64,000 nt of DNA from Apoda limacodes (lineage: Eukaryota; Arthropoda; Insecta; Lepidoptera; Limacodidae), in NCBI GenBank assembly GCA_946406115.1, contig OX291542.1, forward strand, positions 36,351,321 through 36,415,320, read 5' to 3'. Each line of letters starts with the position of its first letter. Positions within the stretch are counted from its first letter, which is position 1. Made by a program: the position numbers and the translations under genes. Below, piece by piece: positions 41,621 to 51,586 of this stretch. The notes beneath the pieces were generated by a model. That model had not been told where the DNA came from. It searched no databases and was given only the letters and a program-made list of their open reading frames with translations.

Positions 41621-42225
41621 TCATTGCTTACTTCAGAAACTTCCAAGTGGCATTTTATACCACCACATAAGCCAAATTTTGGTGGACTATGGAAAGCTAG
41701 GGTGCGTTGTGCAAAAATGCACTTTAAAAAAGGTTATTGGCGATACAACTTTAACGTACGAAGAGATGTCAACGTTGTTAGCGGAAGTGGAAGCGTGTCT
41801 TAATTCGCGACCTATTTTGTGTACTAAGAGTGACAATCCTAAAGATCCTCTCCCATTGACACCGGGTTATTTTTTAATAGGAGAGACTTTGTTAAGTGTC
41901 GTAGATAAAGACGATTCTGGAGTTGAAGTGACAGGCCTTGAACGCTGTAAATTAGTTTAGAAAATGACTATAGATTTTTGCAAAAGGTGGTCGAAAGAGT
42001 ATCTTGTTACTTAAGGTCACAGATATAAATGGGCTACAAAAGTACCCGAATATCACCGCTATTGTTATTCTGAAGGAGCATAATATTCCTGCGACCAAAT
42101 GTATTTTAGGTTAAATTGTAAATAAACATGTAGGCCCAGATAATTTGACCAGAGTTCTAACAGTCATATGTAAAAATGGATTACTAAAACGTACTATGAG
42201 TAAAATTTGTGTCTTACCATGTTAA
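41621..42225 (+). pseudogene. BEL/Pao integrase end and DUF5641-like domain
   Basis: Continuing after the insertion: KWHFIPPHKPNFGGLWKARV (integrase catalytic Glu region, consensus P-H-F-G-G-L-W-E, here K in place of E), HFKKVIGDTTLTYEEMSTLL, EACLNSRPI, PLTPGYFLIGETLLSVVD, CKRWSKEYLV, and in later frames ATKCILG, IVNKHVGPDNLTRVLTVICK and NGLLKRTMSKICVLPC, ending at a stop near 42222. The Glu to Lys change removes a catalytic residue. Confidence 0.8.
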
Positions 42226-42229
42226 TCAT

Positions 42230-43925
42230 ATTGTTGCAAGTTTAACATTTATGATAATTATTAGTTGATTATATTGTTAGATTATTATAGTTTCAACGAT
42301 AGTTTGTGTTGTTTATCACGGTGAGCGGTTTGCTATTAAATTGAGCTGTACCGTTACGTAAATTATTTAATGATAAGTGATAAAATAAAGCAGTCTTAAT
42401 AATAATAAAAGTACAATGTAGAAAATCGAAGTCATAAAAGTTGTAGCCTAGTACGAGTACCTATGTCTATGCTCACATTACACAAAATATATGCAACTAC
42501 AGAATTTTAATGTACATAAGAAAATTTCAGTAGACGTGGAGCCCTAGATTTCACTTTGTCTATTTTGTAAAACTCATAAAAAACTTTAATGTCAGGGCTC
42601 AAGGTCTACCACTACACGTTCTTCATTGACGCAGTTTGAAATAGTTTAGGAATACTAATTTTTAATGTTAATAGACTATATTTTATTATTCATAGTTTTA
42701 CCTTTAACTTTACGACTTCATTTTAGACTTGCAATTTATATGTATAAGTTCCACATAAATATGCTGATGCAAAGATTGAGCTAAATGCTACAAATAAATT
42801 TATACAAATGTTTGAATGAAGTTAAATTTCAAAAAAATATAATTTCACTAACTTTGTTAAAACATTCCAAAGTTGTTCTCAGTTCAGGCGCATTAAAAAA
42901 TATTGATTTTTTTCTATTATTTTCATACACCCTGGAATATGGCCGGTAAATACGATGCGGTAAGTGCGGTAGTTTAAAAGATTATTTTTCAGATTGACAA
43001 CACATCTGAAACTGTGATGTATGTTATGCAATTATCTATGCAAATAGTAACACAAAAACAAGAGATATGTAAACAGTAACAATAAACTACTGGCCAATAC
43101 TGTTTATAACTAATTAAAGGGTTTCTAAACCTTTTTCAATAAGATATACTAATTTTACGACTATATATCAGTTTTAAAAAGAGGTAATGTTCAGTATTTA
43201 CTATTACCGTGGAAACTGACGATCAAAATAAAATATATTTTATGTCCTCCATTCTTGTAGAAATACAATACAGGTCATTGCGACGTGAACAACTATTACC
43301 GTGGTAACCCTCACTTGGAGTAAAAAGTATTCCGTTCAGATAAAAGTATATTATACAATGTAGCTCCTATCTCTATGTCAAAATTCGAGTTAGGTGACTG
43401 CCGTAAGTTACTCTGTTGCAACGTAAATAGTATCTGCCGTGTAATGTTGCCAGATCAAATATACATTTATTTGTCTGTAGAGACTCTCGATCAAAAGAAA
43501 AAGAAAAATGCCCTTTTCTTTCTTCTAAGCTTTCTATGTGCCAAAAATCAGGGCACTCCGTTCGCATCAAAGTACTTTCGTACGCAGTACCACAGTCCCT
43601 ACGACGGCATATATCAGAGTTAATTGCGTTGATATGTTTTCGTGTAAATTTTACCTGCCTTATATCCTTTAATTTGGCTAAATGTATATCTTCATTAGTT
43701 TTTTATACAAAAAGATGTTACGGTTTTACAAAGTTATTTTTTTTTAAAGAAGACACATGAGATTAACAGATGTCTAACAAAGTTATTATTAGATCCGCTT
43801 CGGTGCCTTTATACTATAGCAATGTGAACAACTTGTAGATTTCTTTTTTATCACAAAGCGAATAAATTAACTATAATTCCTAAAAAATCAAAGTTTGTTT
43901 GTTGGTTTGTTTTTTTCCCTGTTAT
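42230..43925. other. No recognised gene
   Basis: AT-rich. Overlapping frames on both strands at 43373-43760 are short and without motif. The LTR of BEL-4 would be expected just after 42225 but was not recognised. Confidence 0.45.
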
Positions 43926-43928
43926 TCA

Positions 43929-44015
43929 TTAAGGTCGCAACGCAACGGGGTGACACAGTTAAGGTCGCAACGCAACGGGGTGACACAGTTAAGGTCGCAA
44001 CGCAACGGGGTGACA
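43929..44015. repeat. Perfect 30-bp tandem repeat, three units
   Basis: Unit: aaggtcgcaacgcaacgggg followed by tgacacagtt. Starts at 43931, 43961 and 43991; the third unit ends after tgaca. The first two full units are identical. There is no spacer of unique sequence between units, so it is not a CRISPR array. Confidence 0.95.
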
Positions 44016-44180
44016 GCACGAGGAACAAAGAAAAATAGAATAGAACTTTTTATTTGCTAGAGTAATGTAAAAATACAGATGACTTATCATCTTACCCATC
44101 ATTTGCAAACATTTTAGAATCAACATATTCTGCCGTTTCTGGCGAACATTCTTAATTGAATTTTAACTTTTAACGTACAT
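44016..44180. other. No recognised gene
   Basis: AT-rich spacer. Confidence 0.3.
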
Positions 44181-44325
44181 AATTCAAGAAAAAAGTTATT
44201 AGATTTTCGATGGGTCGGCAACGCGCGATTGATGCACCTGTTATTGCAAGCGTCCATTGGCTACGGTGACCGCTTACCATCAGGCGGGACGTAAGCTTGT
44301 TTGCCACCTTAGTGATATAAAAAGA
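44181..44325 (+). mobile_element. Family-A LINE 3' end only (copy A6)
   Basis: The final 145 bases of the family: aattcaagaaaaaagttatt with tagattttcgatgggtcggc, then gcaagcgtccattggctacg, gtgaccgcttaccatcaggc and the tail. It contains the end of the C-terminal frame (KVIR-like and VASVH-like) with substitutions. A severely 5'-truncated insertion. Confidence 0.8.
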
Positions 44326-44560
44326 AACATAACTACTATTACCGCAATTAATTAAGTTTTATATGATGAAGAATTCTCTGGAAAATCATTTTTGTGAATA
44401 AAACCACGAAGTATGATCTCTCATATCACATCAAAGCAATCTGCTTACAGGTTTCTGAAAAAAAAAACATTTTCGTTAATATTAAAGTTTCAACGAGTCG
44501 CGGGGAAAGCTAGTTACTCAGTATTATAAAGCAGTGAAAGAGCTATTTAAAATATATTTT
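44326..44560. other. Unresolved; possible repeat end
   Basis: The phrase acgagtcgcggggaaagcta at about 44494-44513 resembles the terminus of a common lepidopteran repeat (…cgcgggcaacagctag). Too short to call. Confidence 0.3.
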
Positions 44561-44564
44561 TTTG

Positions 44565-44665
44565 ACATTACACACAATGCCATCTTGTTCCAAACTAAAC
44601 AAAGCTTGTATTATGGATACTAGATAACTGATACTAATACATACTTGGTATAGCCACGGGAAAAA
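44565..44665 (+). repeat. Dispersed repeat (acacacagcgccgtctggcc type), copy 1
   Basis: ttgacattacacacaatgcc, atcttgttccaaactaaaca, aagcttgtattatggatact. The same series of blocks occurs at 49880-50015 and 50795-50870. Confidence 0.65.
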
Positions 44666-44669
44666 TATA

Positions 44670-45595
44670 GTCTTTTACATTTGAAGTTTATATATCAACC
44701 GGTTGTTATAATTGTTTTATTAATTAGACTAAAGACATGCGAAAAACGTGACTTTAGTTCGCAAAAAAAACTGTTGCTGAGTCGGTCACGTTTAGGAAAT
44801 ATATTATAGAAGATTTTGTTAGAAAACTAGTATATATAAGAATATATTTAGGCGCTTTATTTCCAGTGTTATTTCGACAGCACCGCAAGTTGTAAGTAAT
44901 CGTGTAGTTTGTTAGCTATTTTTTAAATGAAAGTTAGTTTTATTCCGAAATTTTCATGGGCACTACCTAGTAAAGTGTTTCCGTTTCTGTGGTTATAGTA
45001 ACTACGTTATACTACATTGTTGGCCCAGGATAGTGAACGATCCCTAAATTGATATTTTGAAGGGAGTGCTGTAGACGATACAGCCTAAGAAATGGGTCTC
45101 GAAATACTTCTTTGGAGTGTTTTCAGAGATATGCATGTTATGTTTAGGCGTAACATAGTAATTTATGCTGTGGCGGGAATTAACATGAAAAATATCTTAC
45201 ACGTAATTTTAGTAGCAACAGTAATGTTACTAATGTTAAAATGTGCTGTTTCTTGTATTTCTATTGGTGTTTAACTCTTTATATTATTTTGCGAGTGATA
45301 TCATTTTTGATATTTATAATAATATTATATTTCTTAACAAATCAAAATTGAACTTAGTGCCGTTTTCCATTGTACCCTCTTGTTGTTCCCAGTAGTCTTA
45401 CCGATTATCTTTTCTTTTAATTTAATTAAAAAACTGCAATATTTTTCTAAAGGTGAAGGCATCATGGAGTGTTTAATTAACTGACCAATCCTCATTTAAT
45501 TACACACATACATACATACATATCATACGACGTCCACAAACTTGTTTGTGACTATTAAATAAAGAAACACAATAATGTGAGCACACTTGTGCTTT
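44670..45595. other. No recognised gene
   Basis: AT-rich. It includes a tatatataag box at 44830 and a (cata)n stretch at 45506-45522. The frame at 45092-45274 is hydrophobic but has no support. Confidence 0.35.
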
Positions 45596-45599
45596 TCAC

Positions 45600-46475
45600 A
45601 ACTTTTTGAAAAAGATTGTAAAATTTTTCTTATTCCTAAAAAATATGATGTTTTTGAAACAATAAAAATATGCATGACTCTTCCACATTTATAATAAGTT
45701 ATACATGTGGAAGTTTTCTGTTTTGTGTGTTATTGCATTATCTAAAGCGATAAATTTTGCAATTCTTAGTTCTCACTTAAGTTATAACTGGAATTTATTT
45801 TCAAAATTTCATGTCTCTACACATAAAAATAAAGTCGTTCATCCATTTTTTTGATCCCATAGAGGCTAATTTTTCAAAAAAATACGTGAATCTTAATTTC
45901 ACAACTTAAAGACCAATTATCATTTTTAATGAATTTAGCTCCAAAAATGACGGATTTCTGAACACACAATTTTATTTTCTTGTTGAAAAATACTCTCTTA
46001 GTGCTTTTCTAATCTCCCAAGTTATAATTCGATCTTCGTTGCAAAACTTTAAGCCTCTATCTAAAAAATGTCCATCTCGTATTTTACCGTATTATTCATA
46101 AACAGTGAAATATGCCATTCTTAAATTTTAATCTCACCAAGTTTTGTACATTTGTTTGACGGATTTGCATACGAACTTTTAACCTCCGCTTTTTTAAGGG
46201 ATGAATTTCGCAAAATCTGTTCTTAATACTCACGCCATAACAGAAACCCCTGTGCAAAATTTCAAGTCTCTAGACACAAATTATTATTATATTATTATCG
46301 AAATTCTCATACAAATTTTCATCCCCTATTTTGCCCTTTGGGGGATGAATTTTCAATTTCCTTCCTTAGTGCACATTTGGAACTTTTGTGCAAAATATGA
46401 GCTTCTAAATCCAGCGCTTTCAGCTGTGTGTTAATTGATTAGTCAGCCAATCAGTTTCATCTTTTATCTATATAA
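45600..46475 (+). repeat. Interspersed repeat with internal periodicity
   Basis: Phrases of the type caaaatttcatgtctctaca recur at about 45800, 46040, 46255 and 46395, with other recurring stretches such as tttgggggatgaattttcaa near 46340. The tail gctgtgtgttaattgattag, tcagccaatcag, cttttatctatataata resembles a known lepidopteran repeat end. The frame at 46201-46434 belongs to it and is not a gene. Probably non-autonomous or an element 3' UTR. Confidence 0.5.
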
Positions 46476-46479
46476 TAGG

Positions 46480-46800
46480 TACACATATGCATGTCAACTT
46501 TATGCAAACAAATATTTTTATATTATTATTTTAAAAAATTAACCTCGATCCAGGGAACCTGCAACACTTAAAATCCGTATAAGTACTTTAAATACCCTGA
46601 CTGCATCTCTGTTCCTACCTTCAGGACATCTCAAATGTCATCGTTTTAGCTTGAACAAGTCCACTGATAAATGTGGACCTCCTTTATATATCTCCCCGGT
46701 CTTGAGCCACCCACGCTGAACAGCCTAAATTCCTGCGACTCTAACCAGCTCGTCTGTCCACTGCGTCTTTCAATCCATGGTCGCCACTCGAGAACCTCAG
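46480..46800. other. No recognised gene
   Basis: AT-rich to about 46550, then somewhat richer in C. No coding signal. Confidence 0.35.
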
Positions 46801-46804
46801 TTAT

Positions 46805-47045
46805 GCCGCAGGCATCATTTCGAACAATTCCTTAGAAATTCCCATTATACAAGCGGTACAACACACACAGGGAGGCCTGTCCTTAGACTTAGGGGCTCCA
46901 TACGGCTTGGGAGGAGTTTGGGATCGTCGACAATTCTCTCAAAACGTCGTTGAACCGAGTCAAAAGGGCCAAGCTGGTATTCGGGTGCACCCACCTAGAG
47001 ATGGCAGCAGTATTCCATATGGGGTCGGCCTTGCGACTTGGCATT
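46805..47045 (-). mobile_element. Family-A LINE fragment, minus strand (copy A7)
   Basis: The sequence parallels 5145-5370 of copy A1: gcatcatttcgaacaattcc, tacaagcggtacaacacaca, tcgtcgacaattctc, gagtcaaaagggccaagctg, gatggcagcagtattccata. It codes, in broken frames, for parts of the C-terminal domain (YRLYNG, IVDDP, ALLTR). Both ends are cut, and there is no tail. Confidence 0.8.
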
Positions 47046-47097
47046 CATTAACGGAACTGTATATTTTTATCTGTAGAAAACGTAGAAAAATCGCACG

Positions 47098-47128
47098 GTT
47101 TCGACCAGTGTACAAAGACATATTACAC
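47098..47128 (+). repeat. Left arm of a 31-bp perfect inverted repeat
   Basis: Includes gaccagtgtacaaagacata. The arm at 49277-49307 is its exact reverse complement. Nothing similar was seen elsewhere in the window. Confidence 0.85.
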
Positions 47129-47344
47129 TATTGAAGCATACAAAGAGACACAGTTCTACGTACGGTAAGCGCTAGCACGTGACCTAGCTAGACGTGTAAA
47201 TCTCGATTTTCTTGGTTTTTTGTCGGTAAAACATTCAAATAAAAATCAAGAGATCTTAGTTTTCTAGACAATTTGAATTAAAACTCAAAAATAGGATGTC
47301 ATATTTTTTTTGTGAATGTTTTAATTAAAAATTAAAACAAAATT

Positions 47345-47830
47345 AAAATTTATTTATTTCAACCATCAGGGATCATAATGTGTGATACAGAAATTTTTAC
47401 ATTCTTTTACAACAATAATAGGTACATAATTAAATAAATAAAAAAATGTACCATTAATTAAAAATTTCAATAAATATTAATTATTTAGTCAGTACATGAA
47501 CCATTGCAGCATGGTTCATATACTGACAGTCAAATCTCTCAGCGAATACTTTCAGGATACTGCTCGGGCTGCCACGAACCCTGCGTACCAGGGATGTGCA
47601 CCGCTTCGCATGGTTGTTTAAAAACAATCCACGCGGTATTCAGCAAACATTCCTGATGCACTGCAAAATCGAGACAGCCCCAGCAGCACCCTGAACGCAT
47701 TATTATATTGCCCTCTTAAGGCGCTGTACTGTTTTTTCGTATAGTCAGCCCACAGGCTACTCGTGTAGAAGGACGTACAAAATGCTCTAAATAGTGTAAT
47801 TTTGACCTCCTCCGAACAACGACTAATAAC
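47345..47830 (-). mobile_element. LINE RT C-terminal fragment (LINE-K), minus strand
   Basis: Read from 47830 down: SEEVKITLFRAFCTSFYTSS, LWADYTKKQYSALRGQYNNA, FRVLLGLSRFCSASGMFAEY, RVDCF, then (shifted) MRSGAHPWYAGFV and so on. A plus-strand relative lies at 53625-54003 (TKKRYSDLCDLYNNALRMML). The motif L-W-x-x-Y-T-K/Q-x-x-Y-x-x-L-x-x-x-Y-N-N-A-F/L-R-x-L-L-G-L-P/S-R is the C-terminal part of an insect LINE whose clade I cannot fix. Confidence 0.75.
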
Positions 47831-47839
47831 CGAATAATC

Positions 47840-49135
47840 CCAAATTATTGTAATATTAGCAAATTTACTTAATTAAGGATTGAACTATAACGTATGTTAT
47901 TTACGTCAAAAAAAGAATATTCAGAATGTAACGTAATCAATCAAACTCTTGCAAATTAACTCGTTTGGGTATGCAACCACCTTTACGTTTAAAAGCCCAC
48001 TTATTCAGCCCAGAAGCTTCTAATATACTAATTTCACTACACGTTTACTCGATAAGACTAGTTACGTGATTCATCGAAAAATCGTACAGCGCCAATGTAT
48101 TTTAGTGTCGTTTAAATTATGTATGCATTGTGAAAGTAGATGTTTACACGTAAATTTGTTGACGATAAATTAAATAAATATTAATAATAAGTACTTAAAA
48201 GTACTCTCGTAACACTACTTACGAAATTTAAATTTGGTATTACATACCTATAAGACAAAAGTTATCAAAACGCTTTCACTAGGGGGCACTGCTTCAAGAT
48301 TTCAGTTACCACTTTGTCAGCGTTAACAATATGTACAAGTCTACCCATACCAAATTACAGCTTTCTAGTACTAAGAGTCTTTGAGGTTACCCTAAAAATC
48401 AATTGCCACATGCATGACGGAGCATCCCCTGGGGACGGCTCAAACGATTGCCTGATTTCCTTATTGTTATGTTCGTGGTTGTCATCAGGACAAGGTTTGT
48501 ATGAAAGAAAAAAACTGGTGCACTTAAAGGTCTTCTTTCGGTAAGTTGTGTACACGCCGGGGACTACCACACTAAGGGTCAACATACATCCAATTGTATT
48601 AAATGTTGGTAAGTTATTGTTAACACTCCAGGGAAGGTTTCTGAATTAGTATAACTCTTTGACAATAGGTGGTGCGCCGTTCGCCGGGTCAATAATTGTT
48701 CAACCTGGACTAAGTGAGGACGGTCCGTTAATTTTAGTCCTAGTAAATTCCCTCTAACAAGCTAGGCCTACTGATGATAGGACAGACGAACTGTCAACTC
48801 TGCGTCGAGACAGCACGGCCATAAGGTTAGTTATCAATCAAGTGGTACTACAGAGCGTGGTAGCTTAGAATTTTGGCATACAGGTTGCAAACGTATTCAC
48901 GGACCTCTGGGACTGACCTTATGCGCCGATAGGAGCCGTCGGTAGGTGTTTGGTAGGTTTTAGTAACTAGTTTGTTTACGTGAGTTATTGTAGGAATTTA
49001 AGTTGGGTATTATTTAGGTATATAGGTTAGCGATAAGAGGTACGCGTTCGGTTGGAAGGTTAGGGTTCCTTTGTTATAAATTATCAATTTGATTGTTTAT
49101 TTGTTCATTTTTTCGGTTTTTAATTTTGGTGTACG
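47840..49135. other. No recognised gene
   Basis: From 47840 to 48230 AT-rich. 48270-48790 is richer in G+C and has a repeat-like texture (minus-strand frame 48355-48585), but I recognise no domain. 48800-49050 shows no coding signal. Confidence 0.4.
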
Positions 49136-49138
49136 TTG

Positions 49139-49237
49139 AGATAATAGTTTGATCGCTAATAAGTTCGTTTGTTTTTCGGTTAGTTTGGATAATAGTTTGT
49201 ATCGCTAATTAGTTTGTTTGTTTTTCGGCTTTTCTTT
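49139..49237. repeat. Two-unit tandem repeat, about 49 bp per unit
   Basis: gataatagtttgatcgctaa and taagttcgtttgtttttcgg in unit 1; gataatagtttgtatcgcta and attagtttgtttgtttttcg in unit 2 (starting at about 49188). Confidence 0.75.
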
Positions 49238-49276
49238 TTTGTAAGTTTGGATTTTATCTTTGATTGATATTTTAGT

Positions 49277-49307
49277 GTGTAATATGTCTTTGTACACTGG
49301 TCGAAAC
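49277..49307 (-). repeat. Right arm of the 31-bp perfect inverted repeat
   Basis: Exact reverse complement of 47098-47128; contains tatgtctttgtacactggtc. Confidence 0.85.
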
Positions 49308-49309
49308 GG

Positions 49310-49875
49310 CATCCTTTTGCTAGGCCTTGAGATGTTAATATGGACAGTTTTCATTTAAAGCATTTTGTTTTGTGTATGGACTGTCTTATAATAAATTGGG
49401 CCAAGAACAAAAACACAAGCGAAATAATTTGTGTTTTTTATGTTTATTTACTTTGGTGATTGTCTTTTTAGACTTTAGACTGCTACGAACGCCACGAATA
49501 CAACAAAAATGTTTCATGTTTTTAAGAGATGGCAAAATTGATTTTAAATATAACTGTTTTAAGCCACATTTTTTTTAATAATTATGTTGTTTACGGTACT
49601 TATTAACTTTTATAACAAAATATTATATTAATGTTGTTGAAGGTGTATTTAAGAGAAAACAAAAAGATTAAGAATGACATGGATTAGCAGATAAAAATGT
49701 AAATCAGTAAATTTTTCGTGCAGTGGTCATCTTAGTATCGACCTCAAAAAGACCTCGAATTTCATTTATTTTTCAAAAATAGAATAGAAATAACTATATT
49801 ATGTTAATGGTAGTGTTCCTTTTCAAAGGAAGTGAACGATACTATAATTTAACATTAATAATAATAATAATAATA
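49310..49875. other. No recognised gene
   Basis: AT-rich, ending in an (aat)n microsatellite at about 49853-49877. Confidence 0.4.
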
Positions 49876-49879
49876 ACAA

Positions 49880-50015
49880 ATATTTTTTAATATTACACAC
49901 AGCGCCGTCTGGCCCCAAAGTAAGCAAAGCTTGTGTTATGGATACCAGACAACGGATACAAATACATATATATTTGTAAACATATACATACCTTACATAA
50001 ATATACCCAGACTCA
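49880..50015 (+). repeat. Dispersed repeat (acacacagcgccgtctggcc type), copy 2
   Basis: ttaatattacacacagcgcc, gtctggccccaaagtaagca, aagcttgtgttatggatacc, then an atacatatatatttg stretch. Best-preserved of the three copies. Confidence 0.75.
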
Positions 50016-50019
50016 AGAC

Positions 50020-50345
50020 AAACATTTAAGTTAAACATAAGAAAATAAAAGCCAAACAAAAGTTGGGATAAAAACTTTTATAAAAACTTACCAACTTTAT
50101 CATTTGACTCGAAGCAGCATTATTAAGTCAAGGTTGGATACGTTAGTTGCCTACTTGAGACATAGTTAGAAGGTATTCTAGTCTAGAGGTACGCGCATAC
50201 TAGTTATTTGAGTTATGATTTCACACCATTTAATTAAAACTTCCTGTTAAATTTTATGCGAATACAGAAGGATGGATTGACGGATATGATAACTAAGGTT
50301 ACGCAAAAATTCTGTTGACTTGGCTGTCCATTTTTCTCAAATCTT
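50020..50345. other. No recognised gene
   Basis: AT-rich spacer. Confidence 0.35.
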
Positions 50346-50410
50346 CGAAGTCAAAGTTAAACATATTTATTCAAATTTTTTATAAACACTTTTATAAATC
50401 CACAAAATCT
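50346..50410 (-). repeat. LINE-type 3' tail, minus strand
   Basis: gaagtcaaagttaaacatat, ttattcaaattttttataaa and cacttttataaat: the reverse orientation of the tail seen at 38800-38871 and at LINE-G 8262-8330. Confidence 0.55.
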
Positions 50411-50794
50411 AGTATATAGGTAACGATTTAATGTGACAATTCAATGTAAAGACTTTGTCTGTCTGTTTATCGACTAATCTTAACCCCCTCCTATTTATAG
50501 GACATTAACGATTAAGAAATACCACAAATATTTATGAATATAACTTTTAGAAAAAAAAGGCTTTAGTTTTTACAGTTTGGGTTTATTATTTTAATTTAAA
50601 AGGGGTATGTTTTTTGTTGTAAGCAAAGTTAGTAAGTAATCTAGAAATATTTTTATTTTTAGCTAGCACTTAATTATTATGTGTGTTTTTTAATACATAA
50701 AGAATAAATTAACATATTTAGTATTTATCTTTGACTTATCATCATTTTTCCTTCGATAGCCAAGTCAAACCTTTTGATAAATAAATAAATGTAA
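50411..50794. other. No recognised gene
   Basis: AT-rich spacer. Confidence 0.35.
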
Positions 50795-50870
50795 ATATTT
50801 TTTTGGACATTACACACAGCGTTGTCTGGCCCCAAAGTAAGTAAAGCTACGGATGGAAATACATATATAT
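50795..50870 (+). repeat. Dispersed repeat (acacacagcgccgtctggcc type), copy 3
   Basis: tttggacattacacacagcg, ttgtctggccccaaagtaag, taaagctacggatggaaata; partial copy. Confidence 0.65.
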
Positions 50871-50874
50871 TACT

Positions 50875-51548
50875 TTTTTTTGTAAGTGCGGGAATTGCGC
50901 GATCTAAAGATTCGTTGCAAAGTCCAAGAGCATCATCCCATAACTTGACAGGAAAGGGAAAGAAATACATTAGTGTCTACAATCCATTTAATAAGAAGTC
51001 CTTATTTTGATGAACGATATATTTTTGGATAGATATGGATTTAAAACAAATAAATATTTCAAAAATATCATGTATAGTTCTGAAATTCACTCTGAAAGTG
51101 GTTTCCATTTGACATCCAAACTTAGTGATAGACAACTAGTCTACTTTGACTAGAACATCAGGAAAACCTACTTCTGAAGCCCATATATTTGTAAATTTTA
51201 ATTCCCATAATTTTGAAGACTTTTATAGGCAGCTAAAAAGTATTATAATAAAAGAAGTTATTTGAAACCTCTAGGGGTTAGGAGGCTAAATATCCGAAGT
51301 CAGTTTTGACACATTCTAGTCATAGGACTGTACAGAAATGTTGTTAACGTTTTAAGTTTTAAGGTTAAGTGACAAAGCAACGTAAACAACGTTGTTGATC
51401 TGTTTGCGTTAAACTTTCAAAGCATACCATCACCTCAATATCTTTAGAGAAATTGTGTTCTCATTGTTTTAGTAAGAAAGAACTTTATTCAATTTTACTT
51501 GATTACAATAAAAAAACCGCAGTGGCTTTAAACAAGTTTTAATTTTCA
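50875..51548. other. Upstream region of the GMC gene; no coding exon seen
   Basis: No motif. The bases before 51550 (ttttaattttcag) make a good 3' splice site, so a non-coding or short first exon probably lies upstream, but I could not place it. Confidence 0.4.
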
Positions 51549-51550
51549 GT

Positions 51551-51586
51551 GATGCCAGATACGTCATGGATGCCAGATACGTCATG
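51551..51586 (+). repeat. In-frame 18-bp direct repeat at the start of the GMC gene
   Basis: gatgccagatacgtcatg occurs twice back to back (51551-51568 and 51569-51586). Since 18 is a multiple of 3 it adds six codons (DARYVM) and provides two of the three possible start codons. The third ATG (51599) is just downstream. Confidence 0.9.

Larger units (their letters stand above)
40640..42225 (+). mobile_element. BEL/Pao LTR retrotransposon fragment (BEL-4), RNase H end to C-terminus
   Basis: Plus strand: HSILWYGPTRLKK (end of the RNase H region, consensus H-x-L-W-W-x-G-P-x-W-L), a spacer with SSLSNMLRVSSYCRGILN, then FEKKHRTIMSPNKHL (integrase zinc-binding part), the integrase core, and a DUF5641-like tail ending VLPC followed by a stop at about 42222. 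The protein pieces differ from BEL-1/BEL-3, so this is a second BEL/Pao lineage. No LTR identified. An insertion of about 230 bp splits the integrase (41388-41620). Confidence 0.85.

Noticed and set aside
43373..43760. Three overlapping frames on both strands (65-82 codons)
   Set aside because: No motif and conflicting strands; possibly a repeat but no supporting second copy in the window.
43929..44015. Possible CRISPR array
   Set aside because: The 30-bp units are directly contiguous with no spacers and the genome is eukaryotic.
44820..44900. TATA box plus transcription start (tatatataag … )
   Set aside because: AT-rich DNA produces such matches often, and no coding exon follows within the next 6 kb.
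45092..45274. Short hydrophobic open frame that might be a small membrane protein
   Set aside because: No start context, no conservation evidence, AT-rich codon use typical of chance frames here.
46907..47134. 75-codon frame
   Set aside because: Antisense of a family-A LINE fragment plus unrelated sequence.
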